Shown here: positions 30,726 through 39,542 of the stretch, in pieces
Numbering within the stretch: the stretch's first letter is position 1
How the letters are laid out: each line of letters starts with the position of its first letter
Origin: an uncultured Gemmiger sp.
GTDB taxonomy: Bacteria > Bacillota > Clostridia > Oscillospirales > Ruminococcaceae
Direction: 5' to 3'
DNA length: 64,000 nucleotides
Assembly: GCA_944388145.1 (NCBI GenBank)
Contig: CALXHQ010000005.1
Location: forward strand, 62,001 to 126,000
Notes under the pieces: generated by a model
Seen by the model: the letters and a program-made list of their open reading frames with translations, nothing else
Told to the model about the DNA's origin: nothing
Database searches by the model: none
Made by a program: the position numbers and the translations under genes

Positions 30726-32081
30726 TCAGAATTGGAAATAGATGAAGGCGTTGCCCGCCCCGGCTGCCAGCAACGACAGCCAGGCCAGCGCAATGCCGGC
30801 GGTCAGGAAAAATCCGGCGGCCGCCGCGCGGCGGGGCTGTGTGACCGGCGCGGGCCAGCCACGCAGCCGGATCAACAGCGCCGCGCCCAGGGCGACCTGC
30901 AGCAGGTCGGGCAGGGCCAGGCCCAGGTCGGGCAGGGCACCCCAACCGGTGGGCAGCGACGCCGCCAGCGCAAGCGCGTCCGCCACCGTGTCGGCCCGGA
31001 AAAAGATCCAGGCAAAGCAGACAAAGGCAAAGGTCAGGCACTGGCCCAGGCGGCGGGGCAGCCAGGCCCGGGCGGGCAGCAGCGTCTCGGCCACCATGGC
31101 GGCGCCGTGCAGGCCGCCCCAGACAACAAAGGTCCAGTTGGCGCCGTGCCACAGGCCGCTGGCCAGGAACACCGCCATGATGTTGGCGCAGTGGCGCAGT
31201 TTGCCGCACCGGCTGCCTCCCAAAGGGATGTAGAGATAGTCGGTCAGCCAGCTGGTCAGGCTGATGTGCCACCGGCGCCAAAACTCCCGGATGGAGGCCG
31301 CGGTATAGGGGGCGTCAAAGTTTTTCATCAGCCGCACGCCCATCAGCCGGGCGGCACCGCAGGCAATGTCCGAATAGCCGGAGAAATCGCCGTAGATCTG
31401 CAGCGCAAACAGCACTGTGGCAGCGGCCACCGCCGGGCCGGAAGCGTTCGCCGCGCCGGCGTAGACCGGGTCCACAAAGCGGGCGGAAAAATCGGCAATG
31501 ACCAGCTTTTTGCAGTAGCCACGCAGCAAAAACTGCGCCCCCGCCCAGTAATCCTCGGCGGTGGGATTTTGGGCGGCGTGCAGCTGGGGCAGCAGGTTCT
31601 GCGGGCGCTCGATGGGCCCAGCCACCAGCTGGGGGAAATAGGCCACAAACAGCGCGTAGTAGCCAAAGTGCCGCTCCGGCTGCATGGTGCCCCGGTAGGC
31701 GTCAATGACGTAGGAAAGGTTCTGGAAGGTATAAAAGCTGATGCCCACCGGCAGCATCAGCGCCGGGGCGCTCAGCCCGAACAGCGATGCCGCAAAGCCC
31801 AGGTACTTGAACAGGAACAGAATTCCCAGGCAGGTGGCCAGCGCCAGCGCCAGCCAGGCGCGGCGGGCGGCGGTGCTTTGGCTTTCGGCCACCCGCAGCG
31901 CCGCCAGGTAACACACGCCGGTGGCGAGCAGCAGCAGCGGGAAGGCCGCCGGCTGGCCGCTGGCGTAAAACAGCCAACTGGCCGCCAGCAGCGGCACCCA
32001 CCGCCAGCGGGGGACGGTCAGCCGCCAAACCAGCAGCACCAGCGGAAACAGCAGCACAAACTGCGCCGAGGCAAAGTTCAT
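30726..32081 (-). CDS. MBOAT-family O-acyltransferase (AlgI/DltB-like)
   Basis: A 451-residue multi-pass membrane protein. MBOAT hallmarks are FKYLGF, LPVGISFYTFQNLSYVID, YFPQLVAGPIERP, REFWRRWHISLT, YIPLGGSR and the catalytic His in SGLWHGANWTF. These proteins move acyl groups across the membrane onto cell-surface polymers such as alginate or teichoic acid. The ATG at 32081 overlaps the stop of a 74-aa membrane-protein gene (ATGA) and follows GGGAGGG. It is flanked by two SGNH-type partners, which fits acyl hand-off outside the cell. No alginate or dlt genes are visible, so the polymer is unknown. Confidence 0.92.
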   Translation of the reverse strand: MNFASAQFVLLFPLVLLVWRLTVPRWRWVPLLAASWLFYASGQPAAFPLLLLATGVCYLAALRVAESQSTAARRAWLALALATCLGILFLFKYLGFAASLFGLSAPALMLPVGISFYTFQNLSYVIDAYRGTMQPERHFGYYALFVAYFPQLVAGPIERPQNLLPQLHAAQNPTAEDYWAGAQFLLRGYCKKLVIADFSARFVDPVYAGAANASGPAVAAATVLFALQIYGDFSGYSDIACGAARLMGVRLMKNFDAPYTAASIREFWRRWHISLTSWLTDYLYIPLGGSRCGKLRHCANIMAVFLASGLWHGANWTFVVWGGLHGAAMVAETLLPARAWLPRRLGQCLTFAFVCFAWIFFRADTVADALALAASLPTGWGALPDLGLALPDLLQVALGAALLIRLRGWPAPVTQPRRAAAAGFFLTAGIALAWLSLLAAGAGNAFIYFQF

Positions 32082-32302
32082 CGGCCGTCCCTCCCCCGCC
32101 CCAGGCAGGCAAGGGCCAGCACCAGCGCAGCCAGCATCAGCTGCTGCAGGGTAGCGCCGCAGACAAGCGCCGCCACGGCCAGCACCACGGCCAGAAAGAT
32201 GGCAAACAGCATACAAAACACCCCAAAAGTCTGGTTTTCATCGGCGTACCCGGTGCGCCCCAATCCATGGGGCCGCCCGGAATGGTTTCTGAGGCAAATC
32301 AT
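32078..32302 (-). CDS. Small two-helix membrane protein (74 aa)
   Basis: A 74-residue frame squeezed exactly between two genes. Its ATG (32300-32302) overlaps the upstream TGA by four bases, and its own TGA (32078-32080) overlaps the MBOAT ATG by four. A polar N-terminus (about 25 residues) precedes two hydrophobic segments (VFCMLFAIFLAVVLAVAALVCG and LMLAALVLALACLG regions), then a basic tail. No family is recognised. The double ATGA overlap and the membrane character argue for a real subunit, comparable in position to DltX beside DltB, although no similarity was seen. Confidence 0.65.
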   Translation of the reverse strand: MICLRNHSGRPHGLGRTGYADENQTFGVFCMLFAIFLAVVLAVAALVCGATLQQLMLAALVLALACLGRGRDGR

Positions 32303-34086
32303 TCTTCCGGCACGTTCCGCACGCTGCCCGGCGGCAGGTATTCCGCCAGCCAGGCAAGCACCTGCCGGGTGCGGATTGCCACACCCTCGGTGGAGAGGTG
32401 GTTGTCGGTACCGTAAAGGTACCGCCCCGGCCAGAGTGAATCCTCCAGCGTGCCCAGCACCGGCACGCACAGGTTCTGCCGCAGGCTGGCGTCCAGCTCG
32501 GCCCGGGCTTCGGGGGTACTGTCCGCCGAGAGCGCCTGGGCGTTGCGGGGCGCGTAGGTGAAGAACACCTGCACCCCCTTGTCCAAAAAGCGTTGGAACA
32601 TGGCGTTGAGCGGCGTGACAAACTGCCCGGCAGGCAGGCCGTGGGTGGTGTACTCCACCGCCAGGCCGTAAACCGGGGCGTCGTCCGCCGCATTGGGGCG
32701 GTAAAGGCAGTAGTCGCCGTACCTGTTGTAGCTGGGGGTGTCGGTGGGGTTGCCGTCCTCGTCAAAATCGGCCGGGGAGAGGCCATAACTTTTTTCCGGC
32801 AGAGAGGCACGATTGGCCAGATACTCGGCCAGGGCGGCAAACGCGCCGGAGGTCTGGCGCAGGTTCAGCGCCGCCAGCATCTGGTAGTTGGCCTCCATCA
32901 TGCAGAAGAAGGAATCGTCCAGCTTGCCGGTGGTGCAGAACTGCCGCTGGGCGGCATCAAACTCGGGGGAATCCAGCAGGATGTCCCCCGCCTGCATGCA
33001 GTCCAGGATCAAAAGCAGCTGGGGCGTGGCGTTGGTGTAGGCAAACACCCCCATGTTGACCACATCATACCCGGGCAGGGCGGCGTCCAGCAGGGCGCTG
33101 TCGTACCCGAAGCGGGTGGATGACCCGGAAAACAGCACCAGCTTTCGGGTATCCCGCAGTGCCAGCAGCCGGTCATACTTGTCGGCAAAGGCGGCAAAGT
33201 AGCCGCCGCTGTACCGGGGTGCGGTGGCCGCTTGCAGCCGCAGCGTTTGCAGAGCGGGGCAGTTTTGCACCGGGTCGGCGTGCAGGCTGGTGATATCGTC
33301 AAACATCGTCAGCACGGCAAGATTGGGGCACTCCCGGATCGCCCCCTCCTCCAGCCGAGCCAGGCCCTGGGGCAGCACAATCTCCCGGCAGGGCAGGCCG
33401 GACATCGCCCCCGATGCAATGCCCACCACCGGGCGGCCATCGATCTCGGCGGGCACTGCCAGAACCGCATCTTCTGCGGTGCAGCCGGTGATGACGGCCC
33501 CCGCCCCTTCCGGCAGCCAGGTGAAGCAGGCGGCATCGGTCCAGGGCTGCCAGACGGCATAAATGTCCAGCGTTTCCTGCCCTGCAAAGTCCAGCCGGCC
33601 GCCCTGCACCACCGCCTGGCCGCCGTCCGGGGCAGTGCTCCAGCCGGTCTGGGTATAGCCATCCCGGGAAAACAACCTCGCCCGCGGGGTGTTCAGCCGG
33701 GCGTGAGTGTCCAGCACCGCCTGCCGCACCGATGCGCCGGTGCCGTCGTTGGCATGGCAGACAAAGGCGGTGCCGCTCTGCTGTGCGGTGACCGTGACCA
33801 CCGCGGGGTAGCGCACCTCTTCCAGCGTCAGGGTATAGCCATCGGCCGAGGGTTCCAGCATAGCATCGGGGTAGTCGCAGCCGGTGAGAGTGTAGCCATC
33901 AGCCGGGCGCAGCGCAAACCGCACCGTTCCGCCCCGCACCACTGTCTGCACCGGGTCGGCGGCGGTGAAGGCTTTGCTCTCCTCCAAAACCACCTGGCAG
34001 GTGTCCGCCGGGGCGGCGGGCTGCGCAGTGCAGCCCGCCAGCAACAGCGCGGCCAGCAAAATGGCCAGAATTTTGCGCACGGGCAT
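32299..34086 (-). CDS. Lipoprotein with repeat region and C-terminal SGNH domain
   Basis: A 595-residue exported lipoprotein (lipobox LLLAGC, Cys19). An N-terminal beta region (about 25-115) is followed by a Listeria/InlB-type repeat (YTQTGWSTAPDGG to YAVW). Next is a BspA-type leucine-rich segment (VPAEIDGRPVVGIASGAMSG and LPQGLARLEEGAIREC), and then an SGNH-like domain (about 270-595). That domain has FSGSSTRFGYDSALLD and GTDNHLSTEG. The start ATG 34086 follows AAAGGGGG; the frame open to 34305 runs through a hairpin. It is first in the unit with the 74-aa protein, MBOAT and second SGNH protein. It may bind or modify a surface glycan. Confidence 0.72.
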   Translation of the reverse strand: MPVRKILAILLAALLLAGCTAQPAAPADTCQVVLEESKAFTAADPVQTVVRGGTVRFALRPADGYTLTGCDYPDAMLEPSADGYTLTLEEVRYPAVVTVTAQQSGTAFVCHANDGTGASVRQAVLDTHARLNTPRARLFSRDGYTQTGWSTAPDGGQAVVQGGRLDFAGQETLDIYAVWQPWTDAACFTWLPEGAGAVITGCTAEDAVLAVPAEIDGRPVVGIASGAMSGLPCREIVLPQGLARLEEGAIRECPNLAVLTMFDDITSLHADPVQNCPALQTLRLQAATAPRYSGGYFAAFADKYDRLLALRDTRKLVLFSGSSTRFGYDSALLDAALPGYDVVNMGVFAYTNATPQLLLILDCMQAGDILLDSPEFDAAQRQFCTTGKLDDSFFCMMEANYQMLAALNLRQTSGAFAALAEYLANRASLPEKSYGLSPADFDEDGNPTDTPSYNRYGDYCLYRPNAADDAPVYGLAVEYTTHGLPAGQFVTPLNAMFQRFLDKGVQVFFTYAPRNAQALSADSTPEARAELDASLRQNLCVPVLGTLEDSLWPGRYLYGTDNHLSTEGVAIRTRQVLAWLAEYLPPGSVRNVPEE

Positions 34087-34183
34087 GGTGTGCCCCCTTT
34101 CCGGAAGATGTGCAGGGAATCCGAAGGCTGAAAAGCCGGGCGGCGCCGCCCTTGCTGAGCGCCCACGCCCCCCCGCCATAACA

Positions 34184-34225
34184 CCACGGAAGCCCCCGCG
34201 GGCACAGCGCCTGCGGGGGTTCCGT
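34184..34225 (-). terminator. Strong hairpin after the GH3 unit
   Basis: CACGGAA plus CCCCCGC pair across a short loop with their complements, with one bulge. The T-tract on the minus strand is poor, so it may be a partial terminator between the GH78-symporter-GH3 unit and the O-acylation genes. Confidence 0.55.
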
Positions 34226-34258
34226 GTGATTGGGAAGTAAAATGTCAGCGTGTTCGGT

Positions 34259-34678
34259 TTAGGCTTCCTTGGTGATGTCGAAGAAGGAGGCAAACACCGC
34301 CACAACGCAGCCGATCAGCAGGCAGGCCAGGCTGATGATGCAGCTTTGCAGGTCGGCCATATTTTCGGCGCTGTTGGTGAAGGTCATAATGGCGGCAATG
34401 GCATTGATGCGGCTGACCAGGAACAGGACAAAGCCGACCATCAGCAGCACGGGGGCCGCCACGGGCAGGATGTCCATCCAGGTCTTCTGGCCTTTTTGGG
34501 CCACGGCGATCAGCAGCACTTCCACCACAATGGCAGCGACGGTGCATCCGATCACACCGGGGTTGACGCCATCCGCGATAAAATAATTGGTGTTGCAGTT
34601 GATGAAGTAGAACACAAGGCCGACAATGGCCAGCACGGCGGACAGGGCCGTGAGGGGAAATCCGGCAGATTTTTTCAT
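34259..34678 (-). CDS. Four-helix membrane protein of unknown function
   Basis: A 139-residue protein with four hydrophobic segments (about 8-27, 40-62, 70-92 and 110-133) and short polar loops. The last loop includes TFTNSAENMADLQS. No family is recognised from the sequence. The ATG at 34678 follows GGGAGGG, 18 bases after the GH3 gene, so the two are probably translated from one message. The close link with a membrane-tethered GH3 suggests an accessory or anchoring role; that is only inference. Confidence 0.7.
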   Translation of the reverse strand: MKKSAGFPLTALSAVLAIVGLVFYFINCNTNYFIADGVNPGVIGCTVAAIVVEVLLIAVAQKGQKTWMDILPVAAPVLLMVGFVLFLVSRINAIAAIMTFTNSAENMADLQSCIISLACLLIGCVVAVFASFFDITKEA

Positions 34679-34696
34679 GATCGTACCCTCCCGTTA

Positions 34697-37600
34697 TCAG
34701 GACTTTTTGCGCTTGGCGGCGCGGATGTACATAGCGGCACCGGCCAGCGTCAGCAGGGCAAAGGCGATCTGCGCGCCGGTCAGAGCATTGTCGTACCAGG
34801 TGCGCACGCTGACCAGGCGGCTGGTGGAGGACAGGCCGTCCATGGCGTTGGAGTTGGCCAGGGCGTAATTCTGCCACAGCATGTCCTGCTTGAGGGCAGC
34901 CAGAAGGGTAGCGTCCTGGCTGACATTCTCAACCGTCCAGTAGGGCCACTTCTCACTGACGGCTTCCATGGTGGAATCGCCGGTGTTGCAACTCATGGTG
35001 ATGCCGTTGATGACGGCTTCCTTCAGGGCGGTATAGTTGGCGTCCTGGATGAAGTCCTCACTCATCAGACCCTGGAAGCCCCACTCGCCGCGGAGAATGT
35101 TGATCATCAGGCCGGTGTGGGAGTTGCTGGTGAAGCAGCCCACGCGGTTGTAAGCGGTCATGACGCCCAGCGCGCCGGCGTCCTCGATGATGGCCTGGAC
35201 GCCGCGCAGCTCGTTCTCACGGGCCTGCTGCTCGGTCATGAAGACGGCCACGCCGGTACGGTTGACCTCGGTGTCGTTGAAGGCCAGGTGCTTGGGAGCC
35301 TCGATGCAGCCGTACTCCTTGGCGGCGGCCACATAGGCGGCGCCCTGGCCGGCGGTCAGGACAGCGTCCTCGGAGTAGTACTCGTGGTTACGGGCGTTGT
35401 AGGGCAGGCGATGCAGGTTGGTGCCGCAGCCCCAGTGGATGGTCAGGTTGCTCCACAGGCTGTAGTTGCCCACCACACGGCCGTACTCGGCAGCCAGCTG
35501 CTTGCTGAAGGTGGAACCGATGACCGTCTCGTTGGGCATGACACCCATCTTGTAGGTCAGGTTGGGATCGCTGGGATCGACGGCGCAGGGGTCGCCGGAG
35601 GAGGTGTCGGTGTTGGCGTACTGGCCCAGAGGATAGCTGTAGATGCCGTTGGGGCCATCGTTCTGGATGGTCTCGGGGCTCATGATGGACTCGATGGCCT
35701 TGGTGGAGGTGCCGCCGAAGCCGGTGCGGATCAGGCAGTCCTCCAGCTTGATCTGGTCCATCAGCAGGGTCCAACGCTCGTCGGTGATGTCGGTGACGCC
35801 CTTCAGGTCAGCCAGGGTCAGGCCGTTGTCGGCGCCGAAGGTGACGGAGGAGGGATCGCCGTTGGCGGTGATCTGGTAGTTGTCGTTGTCCATGACATCG
35901 AGCATCTCATCGGTGGCGGTGAGGTTCTCGTAGGTCTTGGGCCAGGTGCCCTCCCAGTCGCTGCGGGTCAGGTAGGTGACGGTGTCGGGCATCCAATAGT
36001 TCAGGTCCATGTCCTCCAGCTGGTTCTCCACGGCGGTGCCGTTCTTGCTGTGGGCAAAGGTGGTGAAATCGCTCTCGGCCAGGTTCCAGGTCTGGACCTT
36101 GGCGGCATCGCCGGCGGTCTGCTGGCCCTGGGCGGCCAGGACGTTCATGGCGGCGTCGTGGGCGTCGGTGCCGATGGCGAAGTAGTAGTCGCCGGCATCC
36201 AGCATGTAGGTGCCCTTGGTGCCGACGGCGTTGTCAGCGGAGGAATCCCAGCTGGTCATGTCCTGCATATCGGCCACCAGGGTGACGGTCTCGCTGGCAC
36301 CGGGCTCCAGCAGCTCGGTCTTGCCGTAGTCCAGCAGCTGGACACCGGCCTTCTCCACGGCGTGCTCCTTGTCGTAGTCGGTGTAGGGCAGGCTGACATA
36401 CAGCTGCACCACATCCTTGCCGGCCACGTCGCCGGTGTTGGTGACGGTGACCTCGGCGGTGACGGTCTTGGCCTCCTTGTCCACCGTCAGGCTGTCCAGA
36501 GACTGGGTGAAGGTGGTGTAGCTCAGGCCGTAGCCGAAGGGATAGGTGACCTCGTCGTCATAGTTCCAGGCGGAGCCGGTGGTGCTGCCCACGGTGGAGC
36601 TGGCGTTGCCCTGGCCCAGGACGGTATCCATGTAGCGGGTCTCGTAGTACTTGTAGCCGATGTAGATGTTCTCGGCCTCCACCAGCTCGGAGTTGATGGA
36701 AGTCTCGGGGTTGGCGTTGGTCCACTCCAGATCGCCGTAGTTCTGCGCTGCGGGGGAGTTCTCATTGTCCACAGCGTAGGTGTCGGGCAGACGGCCGGAG
36801 GGGTTGGCGGCGCCGGACAGGATGTCCGCCACGCCGTAGAAGCCGTAGCCGCCGGGCAGGCCCACCTGCAGGATGGCGTCCACGCCCTCATTGTCCTGGA
36901 TCTCCTGCACCTCCATGGCGCTGGAGTTGTTCAGGATGACGATGACCTTGCCGCCGTTGGCTGCCTTGGCGTCCACCGCGGCCTGGATCAGGTCGCGCTC
37001 GTCGTCGGACAGGCCCAGAGGATCGGTCTGGTTCAGGTTCTGGGTGGGGTCCACGCCGGCGGTGCCGGGGGTGTAGTTGGCGTTCTCGGAACCGGCGCGG
37101 GCGATGGTGACGATCATGACGTTGTAGTCATTCAGGGTATCCTTCCAGCCTGCGCTGGCCTGCTCCATGGCGGCCTGGCTGGGCTCCTTGCTGCTGAACA
37201 CGCTGCCGATGGAGGGCGCGGTGATGTTCAGGTAGCTGGTGGTGCCGCCCCAGCTCTCCACCTCGGTGGTGTAGGTGCTCTCCAGGGAGGTGTAGATCTG
37301 CTGCAGGGTGGGGTTGATGGCAAAGCCCTTGGCCTGGAAGGCCTGGACCATGTCCACGGTGTCGGCGTCGGTGCCGGTGTTGGCGGTCAGGCTGGAGCCC
37401 ATGATGCCGCCCATCACCGGGTGATAGCTGGAGAAGCCCAGCAGAGAGAGCTTCTGGGTTTCCTCCTGGGTCAGGGGCAGGGCGCCGTTGTTCTTGAGCA
37501 GGACGGAGCCCTCCTCGCTGATGCGCTCGCCCAGATCCTCGATGGCATCCAGCAGCTCGGTGGTGGTGGAATAGTCGGACGTGTAGGTATACACGGTGGC

Positions 37601-37780
37601 AGGGTCCGCATCCTCGGTGACGATCTTGGTGGACTGGGTCCCCAGGAACTTGTCGATGTCGGTGCGGAAGCTGTCAACAACAGTGCCGGCGCAGATGCTC
37701 AGCGACAGGACCGTTGCGCAGGTAGCCGTGACGCCGCGCCAGACGCGCTGGCTGTGGCGGCCGGTGGAATCTTGCTTCAT
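34697..37780 (-). CDS. Permuted GH3 beta-glycosidase, membrane-tethered
   Basis: A 1027-residue GH3 enzyme with the usual domain order swapped. The alpha/beta sandwich domain (about 60-360, with SEEGSVLLKNNGALPL and GRLPDTYAV) and fibronectin-III-like region (about 400-510) come first. The TIM-barrel domain with KHLAFNDTEVNRTG and the nucleophile in GLMSEDF (Asp909) comes last. Hydrophobic helices near the N-terminus (about 16-36) and C-terminus (about 1000-1020), the latter followed by KRKKS, suggest the enzyme is held on the outer face of the membrane. The ATG at 37780 follows AAGGAGG. It shares a unit with a GPH symporter and GH78, pointing to rhamnosyl-glucoside breakdown. Confidence 0.9.
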   Translation of the reverse strand: MKQDSTGRHSQRVWRGVTATCATVLSLSICAGTVVDSFRTDIDKFLGTQSTKIVTEDADPATVYTYTSDYSTTTELLDAIEDLGERISEEGSVLLKNNGALPLTQEETQKLSLLGFSSYHPVMGGIMGSSLTANTGTDADTVDMVQAFQAKGFAINPTLQQIYTSLESTYTTEVESWGGTTSYLNITAPSIGSVFSSKEPSQAAMEQASAGWKDTLNDYNVMIVTIARAGSENANYTPGTAGVDPTQNLNQTDPLGLSDDERDLIQAAVDAKAANGGKVIVILNNSSAMEVQEIQDNEGVDAILQVGLPGGYGFYGVADILSGAANPSGRLPDTYAVDNENSPAAQNYGDLEWTNANPETSINSELVEAENIYIGYKYYETRYMDTVLGQGNASSTVGSTTGSAWNYDDEVTYPFGYGLSYTTFTQSLDSLTVDKEAKTVTAEVTVTNTGDVAGKDVVQLYVSLPYTDYDKEHAVEKAGVQLLDYGKTELLEPGASETVTLVADMQDMTSWDSSADNAVGTKGTYMLDAGDYYFAIGTDAHDAAMNVLAAQGQQTAGDAAKVQTWNLAESDFTTFAHSKNGTAVENQLEDMDLNYWMPDTVTYLTRSDWEGTWPKTYENLTATDEMLDVMDNDNYQITANGDPSSVTFGADNGLTLADLKGVTDITDERWTLLMDQIKLEDCLIRTGFGGTSTKAIESIMSPETIQNDGPNGIYSYPLGQYANTDTSSGDPCAVDPSDPNLTYKMGVMPNETVIGSTFSKQLAAEYGRVVGNYSLWSNLTIHWGCGTNLHRLPYNARNHEYYSEDAVLTAGQGAAYVAAAKEYGCIEAPKHLAFNDTEVNRTGVAVFMTEQQARENELRGVQAIIEDAGALGVMTAYNRVGCFTSNSHTGLMINILRGEWGFQGLMSEDFIQDANYTALKEAVINGITMSCNTGDSTMEAVSEKWPYWTVENVSQDATLLAALKQDMLWQNYALANSNAMDGLSSTSRLVSVRTWYDNALTGAQIAFALLTLAGAAMYIRAAKRKKS

Positions 37781-37880
37781 GATAGACCTCCTTGGTTTCG
37801 ATAGACGTATATTTCCGGCGCATCCGCCCCGTTTTCTTCCCTCCGGGGCCGGGTGTGCAAAGGACGATTTGGGGCACGCA

Positions 37881-39530
37881 TCACTTCTTTTTGGCGTGCT
37901 TGGCCTGGTATTTGGCCTCTTCCTCGGCAAAATTCAGGCCCTTTTTGGCGCATTTTGCCTTGAGTTCCTCAATGCGGGCGGCCTCGGCCTCCTTCTCGGC
38001 CTGCTCCTGCTCGCGGCGCAGGCGCTCGGCAGGCTCAACCCACTCGCCGCCGGCGGCCAGCACGGCAGCCTTCTGGTGCTCAAGGATGACAGCCTGGTCC
38101 TCCTTGATGTGCTTTTCCACCTTCAGGAAGCTCATCAGCACAACAATGATGGCGTAGCAGACCAGCTCAACGCCCAGGTAGCAGATGACCAGCATATTCT
38201 GGACGGCGGGGTTCTGGGCGGGCAGGCTGGCATCGTAGCCTGCGGCGGTCAGCAGTACGTTGATGATGCCGTTGCCCAGGCCGGTCATGCCGACCATAAT
38301 GGCGCCGTACACCGACATGGTGAAGCCGTCGGAGCGGAAGCCGTTCTTTGCCTCCAGGTGGTCCAGCACATCGCTGAGCAGGGCCAGGGTGACGTACATG
38401 GCGGGGATGGAACCGATGCCCTTGAGGATGATACCGATGCAGACGATGACGAAGTTATGCACATCGATAAAGCTGGCCAGGCCGCCGATGACCGAGACGG
38501 CCAGGCCCAGCACCACGGCCCGCTGCTTGCCCAGCTTGTTGGCGATGGGCCAGGCCAGCACCATGCCGATGGCCGTGGGGATGCCGCCGATGGCGCCCAG
38601 CAGGCCCATGGCGGTGCCGCTGTCGATGCCCTCGAACACCCAGGTGCAGTAGTAGTTCATCGAGCCGTTCTTGACCAGGCCGCCCAGCTGGAACAGCAGG
38701 AAGTAGAGGATGATGATCCACCAGTATTTGTTGCTCATGCAGACCTTGATCTGCTTGGACATGGGGATTTTCTTTTCCTCCACCGGCATCTTGAGGCTTT
38801 CCTCGGTGATGCGCTCGCGGCTGAAGTAGTATTCGATCAGGATGCCGATGGCGGTGATGACGCACAGTACCACCATGACCACCCGCCAGTTGGCGTAGCT
38901 GGCATCGGCGTTGATGGAACCATCGGCGTTGGGCACAAACAGGAAGTTCTGCAGCAGCATCGGGACCAGGATGCTGGCGCCGATGCCCACGGCGGCCACG
39001 CCGGAGGCGTTGGAGAAGGTGGACAGCAGGCCGCGGTCGTTGGAATTGCGGGTGGACAGCGCCACCAGCGAGGAATGGGCGGTGTAGTACAGCGGGTAGG
39101 CCACCGAGTAGTACAGGTTGTAGCTGACGGCGATCCAGACCATCTGCATGGCGGGCGCGGCCTGTTTGGGCACCACGAACAGCGTGATGATGGCCACCGC
39201 CAGCAGCGGGGCGGACAGGATCAGGTAAGGCCGGGCCTTGCCCTGGGTGGTTTTGGTGTTGTCCATCAGCCGGCCGACCACCAGGTTGCCGATGATAACG
39301 CAGATCACCGACAGGATGGGCAGCAACGCCGAGAAGTTGCCGAACCGGCTGGTGTCGGTCCAGACCAGGACGTCGGAGTAGTAACGGTTTAAGTAGCTGC
39401 CGAAGATCGCGTTGGAGATCAACGCGCAAAAGGGGCCGATCAGGTAGCCCAGCAGCATCTCGGTGGGCTTGACGTTGGCCGAGGTGATCCGCGTCTTGAA
39501 TACCGGCGCTTCGATCCATTTCATGTTCAT
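37881..39530 (-). CDS. GPH-family sugar:cation symporter with charged C-terminal tail
   Basis: A 549-residue, 12-helix symporter related to the one at 3891-5369 (shared EMLLGYLIGPFCALISNAI, GKARPYLIL and RNSNDRGLLSTF regions). It has an unusual extra tail of about 65 residues, rich in Glu, Lys and Ala, likely helical or coiled coil, ending AKHAKKK. AAGGAGATGTCAGG places the start at 39530. It lies between the GH78 rhamnosidase and GH3 genes, so it probably imports rhamnose or a rhamnosyl-glycoside. It is not the RhaT or RhaY type. Confidence 0.88.
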   Translation of the reverse strand: MNMKWIEAPVFKTRITSANVKPTEMLLGYLIGPFCALISNAIFGSYLNRYYSDVLVWTDTSRFGNFSALLPILSVICVIIGNLVVGRLMDNTKTTQGKARPYLILSAPLLAVAIITLFVVPKQAAPAMQMVWIAVSYNLYYSVAYPLYYTAHSSLVALSTRNSNDRGLLSTFSNASGVAAVGIGASILVPMLLQNFLFVPNADGSINADASYANWRVVMVVLCVITAIGILIEYYFSRERITEESLKMPVEEKKIPMSKQIKVCMSNKYWWIIILYFLLFQLGGLVKNGSMNYYCTWVFEGIDSGTAMGLLGAIGGIPTAIGMVLAWPIANKLGKQRAVVLGLAVSVIGGLASFIDVHNFVIVCIGIILKGIGSIPAMYVTLALLSDVLDHLEAKNGFRSDGFTMSVYGAIMVGMTGLGNGIINVLLTAAGYDASLPAQNPAVQNMLVICYLGVELVCYAIIVVLMSFLKVEKHIKEDQAVILEHQKAAVLAAGGEWVEPAERLRREQEQAEKEAEAARIEELKAKCAKKGLNFAEEEAKYQAKHAKKK

Positions 39531-39542
39531 CCTGACATCTCC

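Noticed and set aside
29532-32561. A 1009-codon plus-strand frame across the SGNH and MBOAT genes
   Set aside because: It crosses several real genes and junctions on the other strand and encodes a Gln/Gly/Arg-rich nonsense protein.
34250-37804. An 1184-codon open frame opposite the GH3 gene
   Set aside because: It is low-complexity, rich in Gly, Val, His, Ala and Gln, lacks any domain, and mirrors the codon bias of the GH3 gene on the other strand.
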